This document shows positions 7,181 to 14,478 of a stretch of 17,838 nt of DNA, one piece after another. Positions within the stretch are counted from its first letter, which is position 1, and every line of letters starts with the position of its first letter. The DNA is from DATBMY01 sp036554605 (GTDB lineage: Bacteria; Acidobacteriota; Blastocatellia; UBA7656), in the NCBI GenBank assembly GCA_036554605.1, contig DATBMY010000433.1:1-17838 (forward strand), in the 5' to 3' direction. The position numbers were made by a program, and so were the translations under genes. The notes under the pieces were generated by a model. It did not search any database, was not told the origin of the DNA, and worked only from the letters and a program-made list of their open reading frames with translations.

Positions 7181-8386
7181 GTGAGCGCAACAGATAATCC
7201 GCAAAGCGGAATCGTAAGAAGGGGGTTCGGCCTCAAAGATGAAATTCGCCCGACGCTGGTGGCCGATTACCACAGCGACCTGGTCGAGCGCATAAAGCAG
7301 CAGGGCAACACGCTCCAGGTGGGGCGATTGACCTTCCGCCTGGCCGAAGAGTTCGGCTTCTGCTACGGCGTAGACTTCGCGCTAAACCTCGCTTATGAAA
7401 CGCGCAGGAAGTTTCCCTCCAAGCGCATATTATTGACCAACGAGATCATCCACAACCCGAGCGTCAATACGCGGCTCGAACAGATGGGCATAGAGTTCAT
7501 CGATTGCTCCGCGAGCAACCCCGAGCGGTTCAGCGAGGTGACCGAGGACGACGTGGTCATGATCCCTGCCTTCGGCGCGCCCGTCGGCGAGTATGACGAA
7601 TTGAAGAAGAAAGGCTGCCTCGTCGTCGACACCACCTGCGGCTCGGTCGTGGCCGTCTGGAAGCGCGTCGAGCGATATGCGAGCGAAGGCTTCACCGCGA
7701 TCATTCACGGCAAGCACGCGCACGAGGAGACGCGCGCCACAAGCTCGCAGGCGACAAAACACGAGGGAGGCAAGTTCCTGATCGTGCTCGATAAGGGCGA
7801 AGCGCAATACATTTGCGACTACATAGTAGAGGGGGGCGACCGCGAAGAGTTTCTTGAAAAGTTTCGGGATGCGTGCTCGCCCGGATTCGACCCCGATATT
7901 GATTTGCGGCGCGTAGGGCTGGCTAACCAGACTACTATGCTTTCAAGCGAGTCTCTTGAGATAGCCGACATGTTCCGCGACGCCATAGCCCGTCGTTACG
8001 GCGCGGAAGCGATAGACGGACAGTTCCGCCACTTCGACACCATATGCACGGCGACGCAGGACCGCCAGGACGCGGTCAATAAGCTCGTCCGCGAAGATAT
8101 CGATTTAATGATCGTCGTCGGCGGGTACAATAGCAGCAACACCGGCCACCTGTGCGAGATATCGAGCCTTTACAAGCCCACCTATCACATAAGCCATGCC
8201 GGCTGCATACTTTCAGACGACCGCATACTTCACAAGCTGCTTGGCGAGCCGGAAGAGGTCGTCTCCGAGAGATGGCTTCCGGAAGGCAACGTCAAGATCG
8301 GCATAACGGCCGGGGCTTCAACCCCCGACCGGCTCGTCGGCGAGGTGATAGATCGAATAGTCAGCTGCGCCGGTCAAGCTCCTTAA
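7181..8386 (+). CDS. ispH: 4-hydroxy-3-methylbut-2-enyl diphosphate reductase (IspH/LytB)
   Basis: The product has 401 residues. It reduces HMBPP to IPP and DMAPP, the last step of the MEP isoprenoid pathway, using an iron-sulfur cluster. The three cluster cysteines are visible as FGFCYGV (Cys61), VDTTCGS (Cys153) and DTICTATQDRQ (Cys289). HGKHAHEETRA (176-186) carries the conserved His and catalytic Glu, and GGYNSSNTGHL (314-324) the substrate diphosphate-binding Ser/Asn. It is clearly longer than the ~315-residue E. coli enzyme; the extra N-terminus and the insertion after Thr-rich 184-197 match the cyanobacterial/plant-type branch. The GTG start is supported by AAAGGAAGG just upstream and an in-frame stop directly before it. 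It is a single gene with its own probable promoter, divergent from wbpD and convergent with thiO. Confidence 0.96.
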   Translation: MSATDNPQSGIVRRGFGLKDEIRPTLVADYHSDLVERIKQQGNTLQVGRLTFRLAEEFGFCYGVDFALNLAYETRRKFPSKRILLTNEIIHNPSVNTRLEQMGIEFIDCSASNPERFSEVTEDDVVMIPAFGAPVGEYDELKKKGCLVVDTTCGSVVAVWKRVERYASEGFTAIIHGKHAHEETRATSSQATKHEGGKFLIVLDKGEAQYICDYIVEGGDREEFLEKFRDACSPGFDPDIDLRRVGLANQTTMLSSESLEIADMFRDAIARRYGAEAIDGQFRHFDTICTATQDRQDAVNKLVREDIDLMIVVGGYNSSNTGHLCEISSLYKPTYHISHAGCILSDDRILHKLLGEPEEVVSERWLPEGNVKIGITAGASTPDRLVGEVIDRIVSCAGQAP

Positions 8387-8400
8387 GGGAAAGATTTTGG

Positions 8401-8512
8401 GGTGCGGCCGCCCTGTCGCCGCTTTGGTCGGAGCCAGCTTGCCGGCTCACTTACTTGGTTGAAAGAGGTATCGCGGTGACAAGTCACCGCTTAAAAAAGG
8501 CCCGACAGGTCG
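8401..8512. repeat. Cluster of short hairpins between convergent ispH and thiO
   Basis: The 163-base gap holds an imperfect hairpin GAGCC/GGCTC (8431-8435 with 8444-8448) and a perfect 8-base hairpin with a 2-base loop, GCGGTGAC-AA-GTCACCGC (8473-8490). An A6 run follows (8493-8498), then a small CGAC/GTCG repeat (8503-8512). On the minus strand the order is short repeat, T6, strong hairpin, so the T-run could make a weak terminator for thiO only with the small 4-base stem. The strong hairpin is not in canonical terminator orientation for either gene and may be a dispersed palindromic repeat. Confidence 0.45.
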
Positions 8513-8549
8513 CAGCACTCCAAATCAGTTCTTATCATCACACTCGCAA

Positions 8550-9662
8550 TCATGCGCAATCCGCCCGATCAAACCTCTCAACGCCGAAGGGCTTCAACCT
8601 GCCGGGCGTCGCGCCGCTTGCGATCATCTCTTTGATTAAATCCGCGGTCAGAGGCGCGAGCAGTATCCCGTTTCTGAAATGGCCCGTCGCCAGGATCAAG
8701 TTATCAATCCCGCTCGGCCCGATCACCGGCAGATGGTCCGGGGTGTCCGGCCTGAGGCCGGACCAGGTCTCAACAATCCCGAAACCGGCGAGCGCCGGGA
8801 CGACTTCAATAGCCGATGTAAGCAGCGAGTTTATGCCGGCGGCCGTTACGCCCTTCTCAAATCCGACGTATTCGACCGTCGCCCCGACCAGCACGCGGCC
8901 GTCGCGCCGCGGGACTAGATAACACCGGCTCGTATGTACTATGTGATTAATCGGCATAGCCTGGCCCTCAAGCGCCAGCATCTGGCCTCGCGCCGGAATT
9001 ATCTCTATTCCAATGCCAAGCGGATCGAGCAGCCGGCTTGTCCAGCTTCCGGCGGCGACCACCACGAGTCCGGCTCTATATTGAGTCGCGCCGTCGTCAA
9101 CGCCGGTTGCCTTGCTTCGCTCCACAATTATGCGGCGCGCCTGTGCGCCTTCTATCACTTCGACCCCGGCGCGCCTGATAGCAACGTCGAGCCCTCGCAT
9201 CAACAGGCGGTTCTCGACTTGATGATCGCCGGGAATGAAAACGGCTCCCGAAGCCAGTTTGGTGACAGCGGGCTCTAACGCCTGGACGGCGCTCGCGGTC
9301 AATCTCTCCGACGGCAATCCCGCCTCCGTCTGCCAGGCGGCCCACTCAAGCGCGTCACGCTCGCCTTCAACTTCAATACAAAGAGTCCCCTCGTCTTTAT
9401 ACTGCGAATCGATGCCGGACCTTTCGGCGACCTCGCGCGCGAAATCGCTATAGATCGAGCGGCTATCGAAGCAGAGGTCAAAGAACGGGGTGCGGGCCGT
9501 GGCGTCGGATTGAGGTGCAAGCATCCCCGCCGCGGCGAAAGATGCTTCCATCCCGATTCGCCCTTGCTCAAGCAGCGTCACCTTCATGCCCTCGCCGGCC
9601 AGCCGCAGCGCGATCGAGCAACCTATGACGCCCCCTCCTATGATGATCACGTCATTCGCCAT
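8550..9662 (-). CDS. thiO: Glycine oxidase ThiO (FAD-dependent D-amino acid oxidase family)
   Basis: A 370-residue flavoenzyme. The FAD-binding Rossmann motif is VIIIGGGVIGCSIALRL (5-21), with Glu32 closing the second strand. FAAAGMLAP (42-50), GDHQVENRLLMRGL (~154-167), the internal RGQMLALEG, and WSGLRPDTPDHLPVIGPS near the C-terminus all match ThiO; FRNGILLAPLTADL (~329-342) closes the FAD and substrate pocket. ThiO oxidises glycine to iminoglycine (dehydroglycine), which supplies the C-N unit for the thiamine thiazole ring made by ThiG and ThiS. No other thi gene is in the window, so it stands alone here. The ribosome site before the ATG is weak (GACGG close to the start). Related D-amino acid or sarcosine oxidases are the alternative, but the motif set favours ThiO. 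Confidence 0.88.
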   Translation of the reverse strand: MANDVIIIGGGVIGCSIALRLAGEGMKVTLLEQGRIGMEASFAAAGMLAPQSDATARTPFFDLCFDSRSIYSDFAREVAERSGIDSQYKDEGTLCIEVEGERDALEWAAWQTEAGLPSERLTASAVQALEPAVTKLASGAVFIPGDHQVENRLLMRGLDVAIRRAGVEVIEGAQARRIIVERSKATGVDDGATQYRAGLVVVAAGSWTSRLLDPLGIGIEIIPARGQMLALEGQAMPINHIVHTSRCYLVPRRDGRVLVGATVEYVGFEKGVTAAGINSLLTSAIEVVPALAGFGIVETWSGLRPDTPDHLPVIGPSGIDNLILATGHFRNGILLAPLTADLIKEMIASGATPGRLKPFGVERFDRADCA

Positions 9663-9772
9663 AACCGTCTATCGTAACACCCCGCGCCCGGCAATCGCGA
9701 GTCAGGGGCTCGGGATTTCGGCCGCGCCAGCTTGACCAACAGGTTTTGCGACAATTAAGATCAAAGACTTGT

Positions 9773-9790
9773 TCGAAGATTGATTTTCGA
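9773..9790. promoter_or_regulatory. Candidate TetR operator upstream of its own gene
   Basis: An 18-base imperfect palindrome with arms TCGAA (9773-9777) and TTCGA (9786-9790) has 7 of 9 base pairs matched. It lies 11 bases before the ATG of the TetR-type gene, in the divergent gap with thiO (9663-9801), where autoregulation would be expected. A TATAGA hexamer (9794-9799) sits almost on the start codon. Length and position suit a TetR dimer site; the palindrome may also arise by chance. Confidence 0.35.
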
Positions 9791-9801
9791 CCATATAGAC
9801 T

Positions 9802-10470
9802 ATGCCGGGTGAGCCGCAGTCAAGATACGATCAGAAGCTTGTCTATTTGCTGAAAACCTCTGCCGCGATCTTCGCCGTGAAGGGCTATCATTCAACCAGC
9901 ATCCGCGATATTGCCCGCGCTACCGGCATGAGCCTTTCGGGGCTATACTACTATTTCAAGAGCAAGGAAGAGCTGTTGTTTCTGATACAGGACTATTGCT
10001 TCAGCACGGTTATAGACGACTGCCGCCGCCTGCTCGACGGCGTTGAGGACCCGGTGCGCCGTTTGAGGCTGCTCATAGAGAATCATCTCAATTATTTCGT
10101 AAACAACATGAATGAGATGAAGGTGCTGTCGCACGAGGCGAACTCGATATCCGGCGAGCTGCTCAAGAAGGTTAACGCCAAGAAGCGGCAGTACGTCGAC
10201 CTGGCGATGGATTTAATCAGCGAAATCGGCCGGCAGTACCGCGTTGAAGGCGTCGATGTGAGGGTCGCGACCTTTTCGCTCTTCGGAATGATGAACTGGA
10301 TATATAACTGGTACAACCCGCGCAGGGACGTTGATGTCGCGGGGCTTTCGCAAAACATGACCCGGCTATTTCTTACGGGGTTTCTTGGCGGCCGGGAGCT
10401 TCCGGCCGGACAACTCGATACCGGACGCGAGTCTCATCTGAAACGAAGCGTTTCAATCTGGCAGCAATGA
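9802..10470 (+). CDS. TetR/AcrR-family transcriptional regulator of the CoA catabolic operon
   Basis: A 222-residue regulator. The N-terminal helix-turn-helix (about 13-62) reads AAIFAVKGYHSTSIRDIARA followed by TGMSLSGLYYYFKSKEEL, a textbook TetR_N domain. The C-terminal domain (HEANSISGELLKKVNAKKRQ; MMNWIYNWYNP) resembles the ligand domains of acyl-CoA-responsive regulators such as FadR/PfmR and PaaR types. An in-frame TAG at 9796-9798 rules out an upstream start, and no Shine-Dalgarno sequence precedes the ATG, so the message may be leaderless. The gene lies 19 bases upstream of the first enoyl-CoA hydratase gene on the same strand, which makes it the likely local repressor, released by an acyl- or aryl-CoA. 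The family is certain; ligand and targets are inferred from position. Confidence 0.9.
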   Translation: MPGEPQSRYDQKLVYLLKTSAAIFAVKGYHSTSIRDIARATGMSLSGLYYYFKSKEELLFLIQDYCFSTVIDDCRRLLDGVEDPVRRLRLLIENHLNYFVNNMNEMKVLSHEANSISGELLKKVNAKKRQYVDLAMDLISEIGRQYRVEGVDVRVATFSLFGMMNWIYNWYNPRRDVDVAGLSQNMTRLFLTGFLGGRELPAGQLDTGRESHLKRSVSIWQQ

Positions 10471-10489
10471 ACTGATCGGAGAAAAGCAC

Positions 10490-11293
10490 ATGTCAAGAGA
10501 AGCGATGGAAAACAGGCTGGTCAACTACAGCGCCGAAGAAGGCGTGGCGGTGATAGAGCTGCACGACCCGCCGGCAAATACTTACACATATGAAATGATG
10601 CGCGATCTGGACGACGCCATTCTTGAGGCGCGGCTGGACGAAGAGGTTCACGTTATAGTGATCCGCGGCTCGGGCGACAAGTTCTTCTGCGCGGGCGCAA
10701 ATATCAAGATGCTACAGTCGTCGACGCCGCAGTTTCGCTACTTCTTCAGCCTGCATGGCAACGAGGTTCTGATGCGAATGGAGAACACGGCGAAGCTGGT
10801 GATCGCGGCGATAAACGGGCATGCCGTGGGCGGCGGGCTCGAAATCGCGCTCGCTTGCGACATGCGTATAGCGAAGCGGGGTCCGGGGATGCTTGGACTA
10901 CCCGAGATAAACCTCGGCCTGCTGCCGGGCATGGGCGGGACGCAGCGGCTACCGCGCCTGATTGGCAAAGCGCGCGCGATGGAGCTGCTCACGACCGGCA
11001 AGACTATTTCGGTCGACGAGGCGCACGAGATCGGTCTGGTTAATCATGTTTTTGAGGAAGAGAACTTCTTTGAGAAGGTGATTGAATATGCCCGCCAGTT
11101 CGTCGCGCCCGCAAAGGCCAGCCGGGCCGTCGGGCTGATCAAGCGCTCGGTCCAGACCGGTTATGAAATTCCGCAGGCCGAGGCGCTCGCACTGGAGCGC
11201 GAGCTGCTTCAACAACTTTTCGAAAGCGAGGACGCCGAGGAAGGTCTGAAAGCCTACGCGCAGAAGCGCCAGGGACAATTTAAAGGAAGGTAG
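10490..11293 (+). CDS. Enoyl-CoA hydratase, crotonase family (copy 1)
   Basis: A 267-residue crotonase. The oxyanion-hole segments are KFFCAGANIKML (64-75) and NGHAVGGGLEIALACD (109-124). Both catalytic glutamates of canonical enoyl-CoA hydratases are present: Glu118 in GGGLE and Glu139 in GLPEINLG, followed by LLPGMGGTQRLPR. The expected reaction is syn-hydration of trans-2-enoyl-CoA to 3-hydroxyacyl-CoA in the cytosol. The ATG at 10490 has GGAG eight bases upstream. It is the first enzyme gene after the TetR regulator (19-base gap) and is followed by repeat element A. The N-terminal VNYSAEEGVAVIELHDPPAN is typical of the family. Chain length or ring specificity cannot be read. Confidence 0.92.
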   Translation: MSREAMENRLVNYSAEEGVAVIELHDPPANTYTYEMMRDLDDAILEARLDEEVHVIVIRGSGDKFFCAGANIKMLQSSTPQFRYFFSLHGNEVLMRMENTAKLVIAAINGHAVGGGLEIALACDMRIAKRGPGMLGLPEINLGLLPGMGGTQRLPRLIGKARAMELLTTGKTISVDEAHEIGLVNHVFEEENFFEKVIEYARQFVAPAKASRAVGLIKRSVQTGYEIPQAEALALERELLQQLFESEDAEEGLKAYAQKRQGQFKGR

Positions 11294-11300
11294 GAGGGAT

Positions 11301-11396
11301 CTGGGGCCAGGGGCCGGGGATCAGGGAAGCTTGAAGGTCAAATCAAATCTGACATTTCAAATCCCCTGACCTCCCGCCCCGATCCCCGACCCCTAG
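11301..11396. repeat. G-run/C-run inverted-repeat spacer element A
   Basis: It fills the gap between the first hydratase and the first aldehyde dehydrogenase. The left arm 11309-11322 (AGGGGCCGGGGATC) pairs with 11381-11394 (GATCCCCGACCCCT) at 13 of 14 positions, around a 58-base loop containing ATTTCAAAT (11354-11362). The left arm also has four G-runs within 11303-11326. The right end CCCCGACCCCTAG (11384-11396) recurs exactly in element B. A GGAGGG ribosome site for the next gene lies just after the element. Confidence 0.75.
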
Positions 11397-11411
11397 TCTG
11401 GAGGGACACTG

Positions 11412-12857
11412 ATGGCGAAGATGTACATTAACGGAGAGTCTGTTGATTCGATAACGGGCCAGACTTATGAGGTCCGCAACCCGGCCAACGGCGATGTGGT
11501 AGATACGGCGCCGAAGGGCAATGAAGAAGACGTGCGCAGGGCGGCCGATGCGGCGGAGGCCGCCTTCGGCGAATGGTCGCGCACGTCGGCCGAAGAGCGC
11601 GCGAATCTGCTCTTCAAGGCCGCCGAGTTGGTAGAGGCGGAAAGAAAGAGCCTCTCGGAGCTGCTCACGCGCGAGCAGGGAAAGCCGTTTCAGGAAGCGG
11701 GCACCGAGATAGAGCACTTCCTTCACGGGATAGATTTTTACGCGGGGCTGGCCTCAAAGGTACGCGGCGCGCAGGTGCCGCTGCCGGCAAAGAACGCATA
11801 CGGCATGGTGGTTCGCAAGCCGCTCGGAGTCTGCGGCGCTATAGTTCCATGGAATTTTCCTATAACGCTTATGGGCACGAAGGTCGGCCCGGCGCTGGCC
11901 GCCGGAAATACCGTCATAGTAAAACCTGCTTCGACCACTCCGCTTACGACGATGCGTATAATCGAGCTGATGAACCAGGCAGGGTTGCCCAAGGGCGTGC
12001 TAAACGTGGTGACGGGGCCGGGCGGCGTGGTCGGCGAAGAGATGCTGCGCAATCCGAAAGTTCGCCGCATAGCATTCACCGGCGAATCGGGCACCGGCAA
12101 GCATGTCGCCTCGGTCGCCTGCTCTGATTTCAAGCGCGTGACGCTGGAGCTTGGCGGGTCGGACCCGATGATCGTATGCGACGACGCCGATATTCAAAAG
12201 GCGATCACCGGAGCCATGGTCGGCAGGTTCTGGAACGCGGGGCAGGCCTGTCTTGCCGTAAAGCGCCTGTACGTTTTCGATCAGGTCTTTGACGAGTTCG
12301 TCGACGGGCTTGTGTCGAAAGTCTCGCGCTATGAAGTCGGCGACGGTATGAGCCGCCCCGAGAAGCCAAAGATTCGCATGGGGCCGATCCATACGGCGGC
12401 GCAGCGCGAAGAGATCGAAGCGCAGGTCAAAGACGCCCTAGACCGCGGCGCGAAGGTTTTGCTGGGCGGGGCGCGCCCCGAAGGCGAGCAGTACGAGAAG
12501 GGCTACTATTACCAGCCGACGATTCTCGTCGACGTGCCCGACGACGCGCGGGCCGTGCAGGAAGAGACGTTTGGCCCGCTGCTTCCGATCTTCCGGGTCG
12601 GCTCTCTGGAGGAAGCCATCACGCGCGCGAATGATTCGATATACGGGCTGGGCTCTTCGATATGGACCAAGAACCTCGACAATATAGAATCGGCTATTGA
12701 CCGCATCGAAGCGGGCAACGTCTGGGTGAATTCGCTTCATTACGGTTATGACGAGTTGCCTTTCGGCGGCGTGAAGGCGAGCGGGTTTGGCCGGGAGCAC
12801 GGCCCCGAAGCGCTCGATTATTACCTTGAACCGAAGGGCGTGGTGATCACCCGGTAA
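11412..12857 (+). CDS. NAD(P)-dependent aldehyde dehydrogenase (copy 1)
   Basis: A 481-residue ALDH-superfamily enzyme of usual length. Visible residues: Asn148 in IVPWNFP (oxyanion), Lys171 in VIVKPASTTPL (cofactor), FTGESGTGK (222-230) in the NAD loop, general-base Glu246 in LELGGSDP, and nucleophile Cys280 in NAGQACLAVKR; EETFGPLLPIF is the C-terminal dinucleotide-side signature. Overall it resembles succinate-semialdehyde/betaine-aldehyde-type ALDHs. The reaction is oxidation of an aldehyde to an acid. It is one of two tandem paralogues whose key residues fall at identical positions. Start ATG with GGAGGG upstream. Within a beta-oxidation-type operon it may remove a semialdehyde made by chain or ring cleavage, but the substrate is not determined by sequence. 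A 64-base tract (12130-12193) is almost identical to its neighbour. Confidence 0.93.
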   Translation: MAKMYINGESVDSITGQTYEVRNPANGDVVDTAPKGNEEDVRRAADAAEAAFGEWSRTSAEERANLLFKAAELVEAERKSLSELLTREQGKPFQEAGTEIEHFLHGIDFYAGLASKVRGAQVPLPAKNAYGMVVRKPLGVCGAIVPWNFPITLMGTKVGPALAAGNTVIVKPASTTPLTTMRIIELMNQAGLPKGVLNVVTGPGGVVGEEMLRNPKVRRIAFTGESGTGKHVASVACSDFKRVTLELGGSDPMIVCDDADIQKAITGAMVGRFWNAGQACLAVKRLYVFDQVFDEFVDGLVSKVSRYEVGDGMSRPEKPKIRMGPIHTAAQREEIEAQVKDALDRGAKVLLGGARPEGEQYEKGYYYQPTILVDVPDDARAVQEETFGPLLPIFRVGSLEEAITRANDSIYGLGSSIWTKNLDNIESAIDRIEAGNVWVNSLHYGYDELPFGGVKASGFGREHGPEALDYYLEPKGVVITR

Positions 12858-12860
12858 TTC

Positions 12861-12917
12861 ATTTTGGATTTTAGATTTTGGATTGCCGGGCAGGTTCCCT
12901 GATCCAAAATCAAAAAT
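12861..12917. repeat. AT-rich inverted-repeat spacer element D
   Basis: It lies between the tandem aldehyde dehydrogenases. The arm 12868-12883 (ATTTTAGATTTTGGAT) pairs with 12902-12917 (ATCCAAAATCAAAAAT) at 15 of 16 positions, around an 18-base GC-rich loop (12884-12901). ATTTTGGAT occurs twice on the left side (12861-12869 and 12875-12883, the second as ATTTTGGAT within GATTTTGGAT). The type differs from the G-run elements in the other three long spacers of the operon. The ribosome site GGAG (12920-12923) follows directly. Confidence 0.65.
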
Positions 12918-12928
12918 ACGGAGAACGC

Positions 12929-14365
12929 ATGGCTCAGATGTTGATAGGCGGCGAGTGGGTAGGCTCGCGCAGTGGCGATTTTGTTGAAGTGATGAATCCC
13001 GCGACGGGCGAGGCTGTCGATATCGCGCCGCGCGCGACCGTGGAAGATGCCCGCGACGCGATTGACGCCGCGCACGAAGCATTCGAGCAGTGGAGCGAGT
13101 GGCCGCAAGGGCGGCGCGCGGACGTTTTGCGTCGGGCGGTCGAGCTGTTTCGCGCGAATGAAAAGGAGCTTGCGAACCTGCTCACGAGAGAGCAGGGAAA
13201 ACCTCTGCGCGAAGCTATTCTCGAAATACGCCGCTTTGCGCACACAATCGAGTATTACGCGGGGCTGGGCAAAAACATTCGCGGCGGTTACATTCCGCAG
13301 ATTGACGAGAACAAGTACGGGCTGATAGTCCGCCGCCCGCTCGGAGTCGTCGCCGCTATCGTCCCATGGAATTTCCCCGTGTCGCTCATGGGCAACAAGA
13401 TCGGCCCTGCGCTTTTATGCGGAAATACTATGGTCATCAAGCCGGCCGAAACTACTCCGCTCACGGACCTACAAGTCATAGGGCTCTTTCAGGAGGCGGG
13501 CTTGCCCAGCGGCGTGCTCAATGTCGTGACCGGTCAGGGCTCGGTTGTGGGCGAAGAGCTTGTCACCAATCAAAAGGTGCGCAAGATCGGCTTCACCGGC
13601 TCGACCGAAGTGGGACGCCGGGTGATGGCGACGGCCGCGCAGGGGATCAAGCGCGTGACCCTGGAGCTTGGCGGGTCGGACCCGATGATCGTATGCGACG
13701 ACGCCGACATCGACGAAGCAGTAAAGGCGGCGGCCGTCGGGCGTTTCTTCAACTGCGGCCAGGCCTGTCTTGCCATCAAGCGGCTTTATCTGTTCGACTC
13801 TATTGCCGACGACTTTATTGAAAAACTCGTCTCTCGCGTCGGGAAACTCAAGGTCGGCGACGGGCTCGCCGAAGGAACGATGCTGGGCCCGCTTCATAGC
13901 GAGAACCAGCGCGACGAAATTGAATCGCAGGTTCAGGACGCAATAGATCGCGGCGCGCGCGTGCTCGCAGGTGGCGAGCGGCTTCGAGGCGGCGATTATG
14001 ACAGCGGCCATTTTTATGCCCCCACGCTGCTTTCCGATGTTCCCGAAGACGCGCGCGTGGCGCAGGAAGAGGTCTTTGGACCGGCGCTGCCGATATTCAG
14101 GGTAGGCACCATAGACGAGGCTATCGCGAAGGCGAACGATTCTATCTTCGGTCTCGGCTCATCGATCTGGACCAATGATCTGAACCGCGCCACCCGGGCG
14201 GCCGAGCGGTTGGAGGCGGGGATGACCTGGGTGAACTCGGCGCAGATAATTTTTGACGAGCTTCCTTTCGGCGGCTTCAAGCAGAGCGGTTACGGTAAAG
14301 AGCACGGCACGGAAGCGCTCGACTACTATACCGAAACCAAATCGGTCATCGTCGCCACTAAGTGA
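12929..14365 (+). CDS. NAD(P)-dependent aldehyde dehydrogenase (copy 2, tandem paralogue)
   Basis: A 478-residue ALDH. The frame stays open upstream to 12878, but those 17 codons are read from repeat element D; the ATG at 12929 has GGAG five bases upstream and gives MAQMLIGGEW, matching the N-terminus of copy 1, so I start it here. Catalytic positions equal those of copy 1: Asn148 (IVPWNFP), Lys171, Glu246 (LELGGSDP), Cys280 (NCGQACLAIKR). The C-terminus has DELPFGGFKQSGYGKEHG, typical of the SSADH/betaine ALDH branch. The second member differs in the substrate-lining region (YIPQIDENKY versus VPLPAKNAY), so the pair may oxidise different aldehydes or form a heteromer. It ends directly at element B. 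Family is certain, substrate unknown. Confidence 0.93.
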   Translation: MAQMLIGGEWVGSRSGDFVEVMNPATGEAVDIAPRATVEDARDAIDAAHEAFEQWSEWPQGRRADVLRRAVELFRANEKELANLLTREQGKPLREAILEIRRFAHTIEYYAGLGKNIRGGYIPQIDENKYGLIVRRPLGVVAAIVPWNFPVSLMGNKIGPALLCGNTMVIKPAETTPLTDLQVIGLFQEAGLPSGVLNVVTGQGSVVGEELVTNQKVRKIGFTGSTEVGRRVMATAAQGIKRVTLELGGSDPMIVCDDADIDEAVKAAAVGRFFNCGQACLAIKRLYLFDSIADDFIEKLVSRVGKLKVGDGLAEGTMLGPLHSENQRDEIESQVQDAIDRGARVLAGGERLRGGDYDSGHFYAPTLLSDVPEDARVAQEEVFGPALPIFRVGTIDEAIAKANDSIFGLGSSIWTNDLNRATRAAERLEAGMTWVNSAQIIFDELPFGGFKQSGYGKEHGTEALDYYTETKSVIVATK

Positions 14366-14469
14366 GGGGTCAGAGGTCGGAGGCCAGGGGCCAGGGTATG
14401 AGGCTTCGGAAAGCCTATTACAATTTCCAAGCACTATTTCACAAACAAGCCCTGGCCCCCGACCCCTAG
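14366..14469. repeat. G-run/C-run inverted-repeat spacer element B
   Basis: It starts directly after the stop codon of the second aldehyde dehydrogenase. The perfect 10-base arm GGGGCCAGGG (14387-14396) pairs with CCCTGGCCCC (14450-14459). The loop carries its own perfect hairpin AGGCTT-CGGA-AAGCCT (14401-14416). The right end CCCCGACCCCTAG (14457-14469) is identical to element A. The next ATG (14479) lies only nine bases on, without a visible Shine-Dalgarno sequence. Confidence 0.72.
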
Positions 14470-14478
14470 CTGAAAAAC

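Noticed and set aside
8493..8498. Strong intrinsic terminator for thiO at the T6 run (minus strand)
   Set aside because: The stem directly before the T-run has only four base pairs with a 2-base loop; the strong hairpin lies on the wrong side. Kept only as a weak possibility.
8152..8922. 256-codon open frame on the + strand crossing the ispH end and thiO
   Set aside because: It overlaps two secure genes and the hairpin-rich gap, and its translation resembles no protein.
12878..12928. Upstream TTG start adding 17 residues to the second aldehyde dehydrogenase
   Set aside because: Those codons come from the inverted-repeat element; the ATG at 12929 has a GGAG site and matches the N-terminus of the paralogue.
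12438..13082. 214-codon minus-strand frame across the junction of the two aldehyde dehydrogenases
   Set aside because: It reads through repeat element D and the antisense of both genes; composition is that of an antisense shadow in GC-rich DNA.
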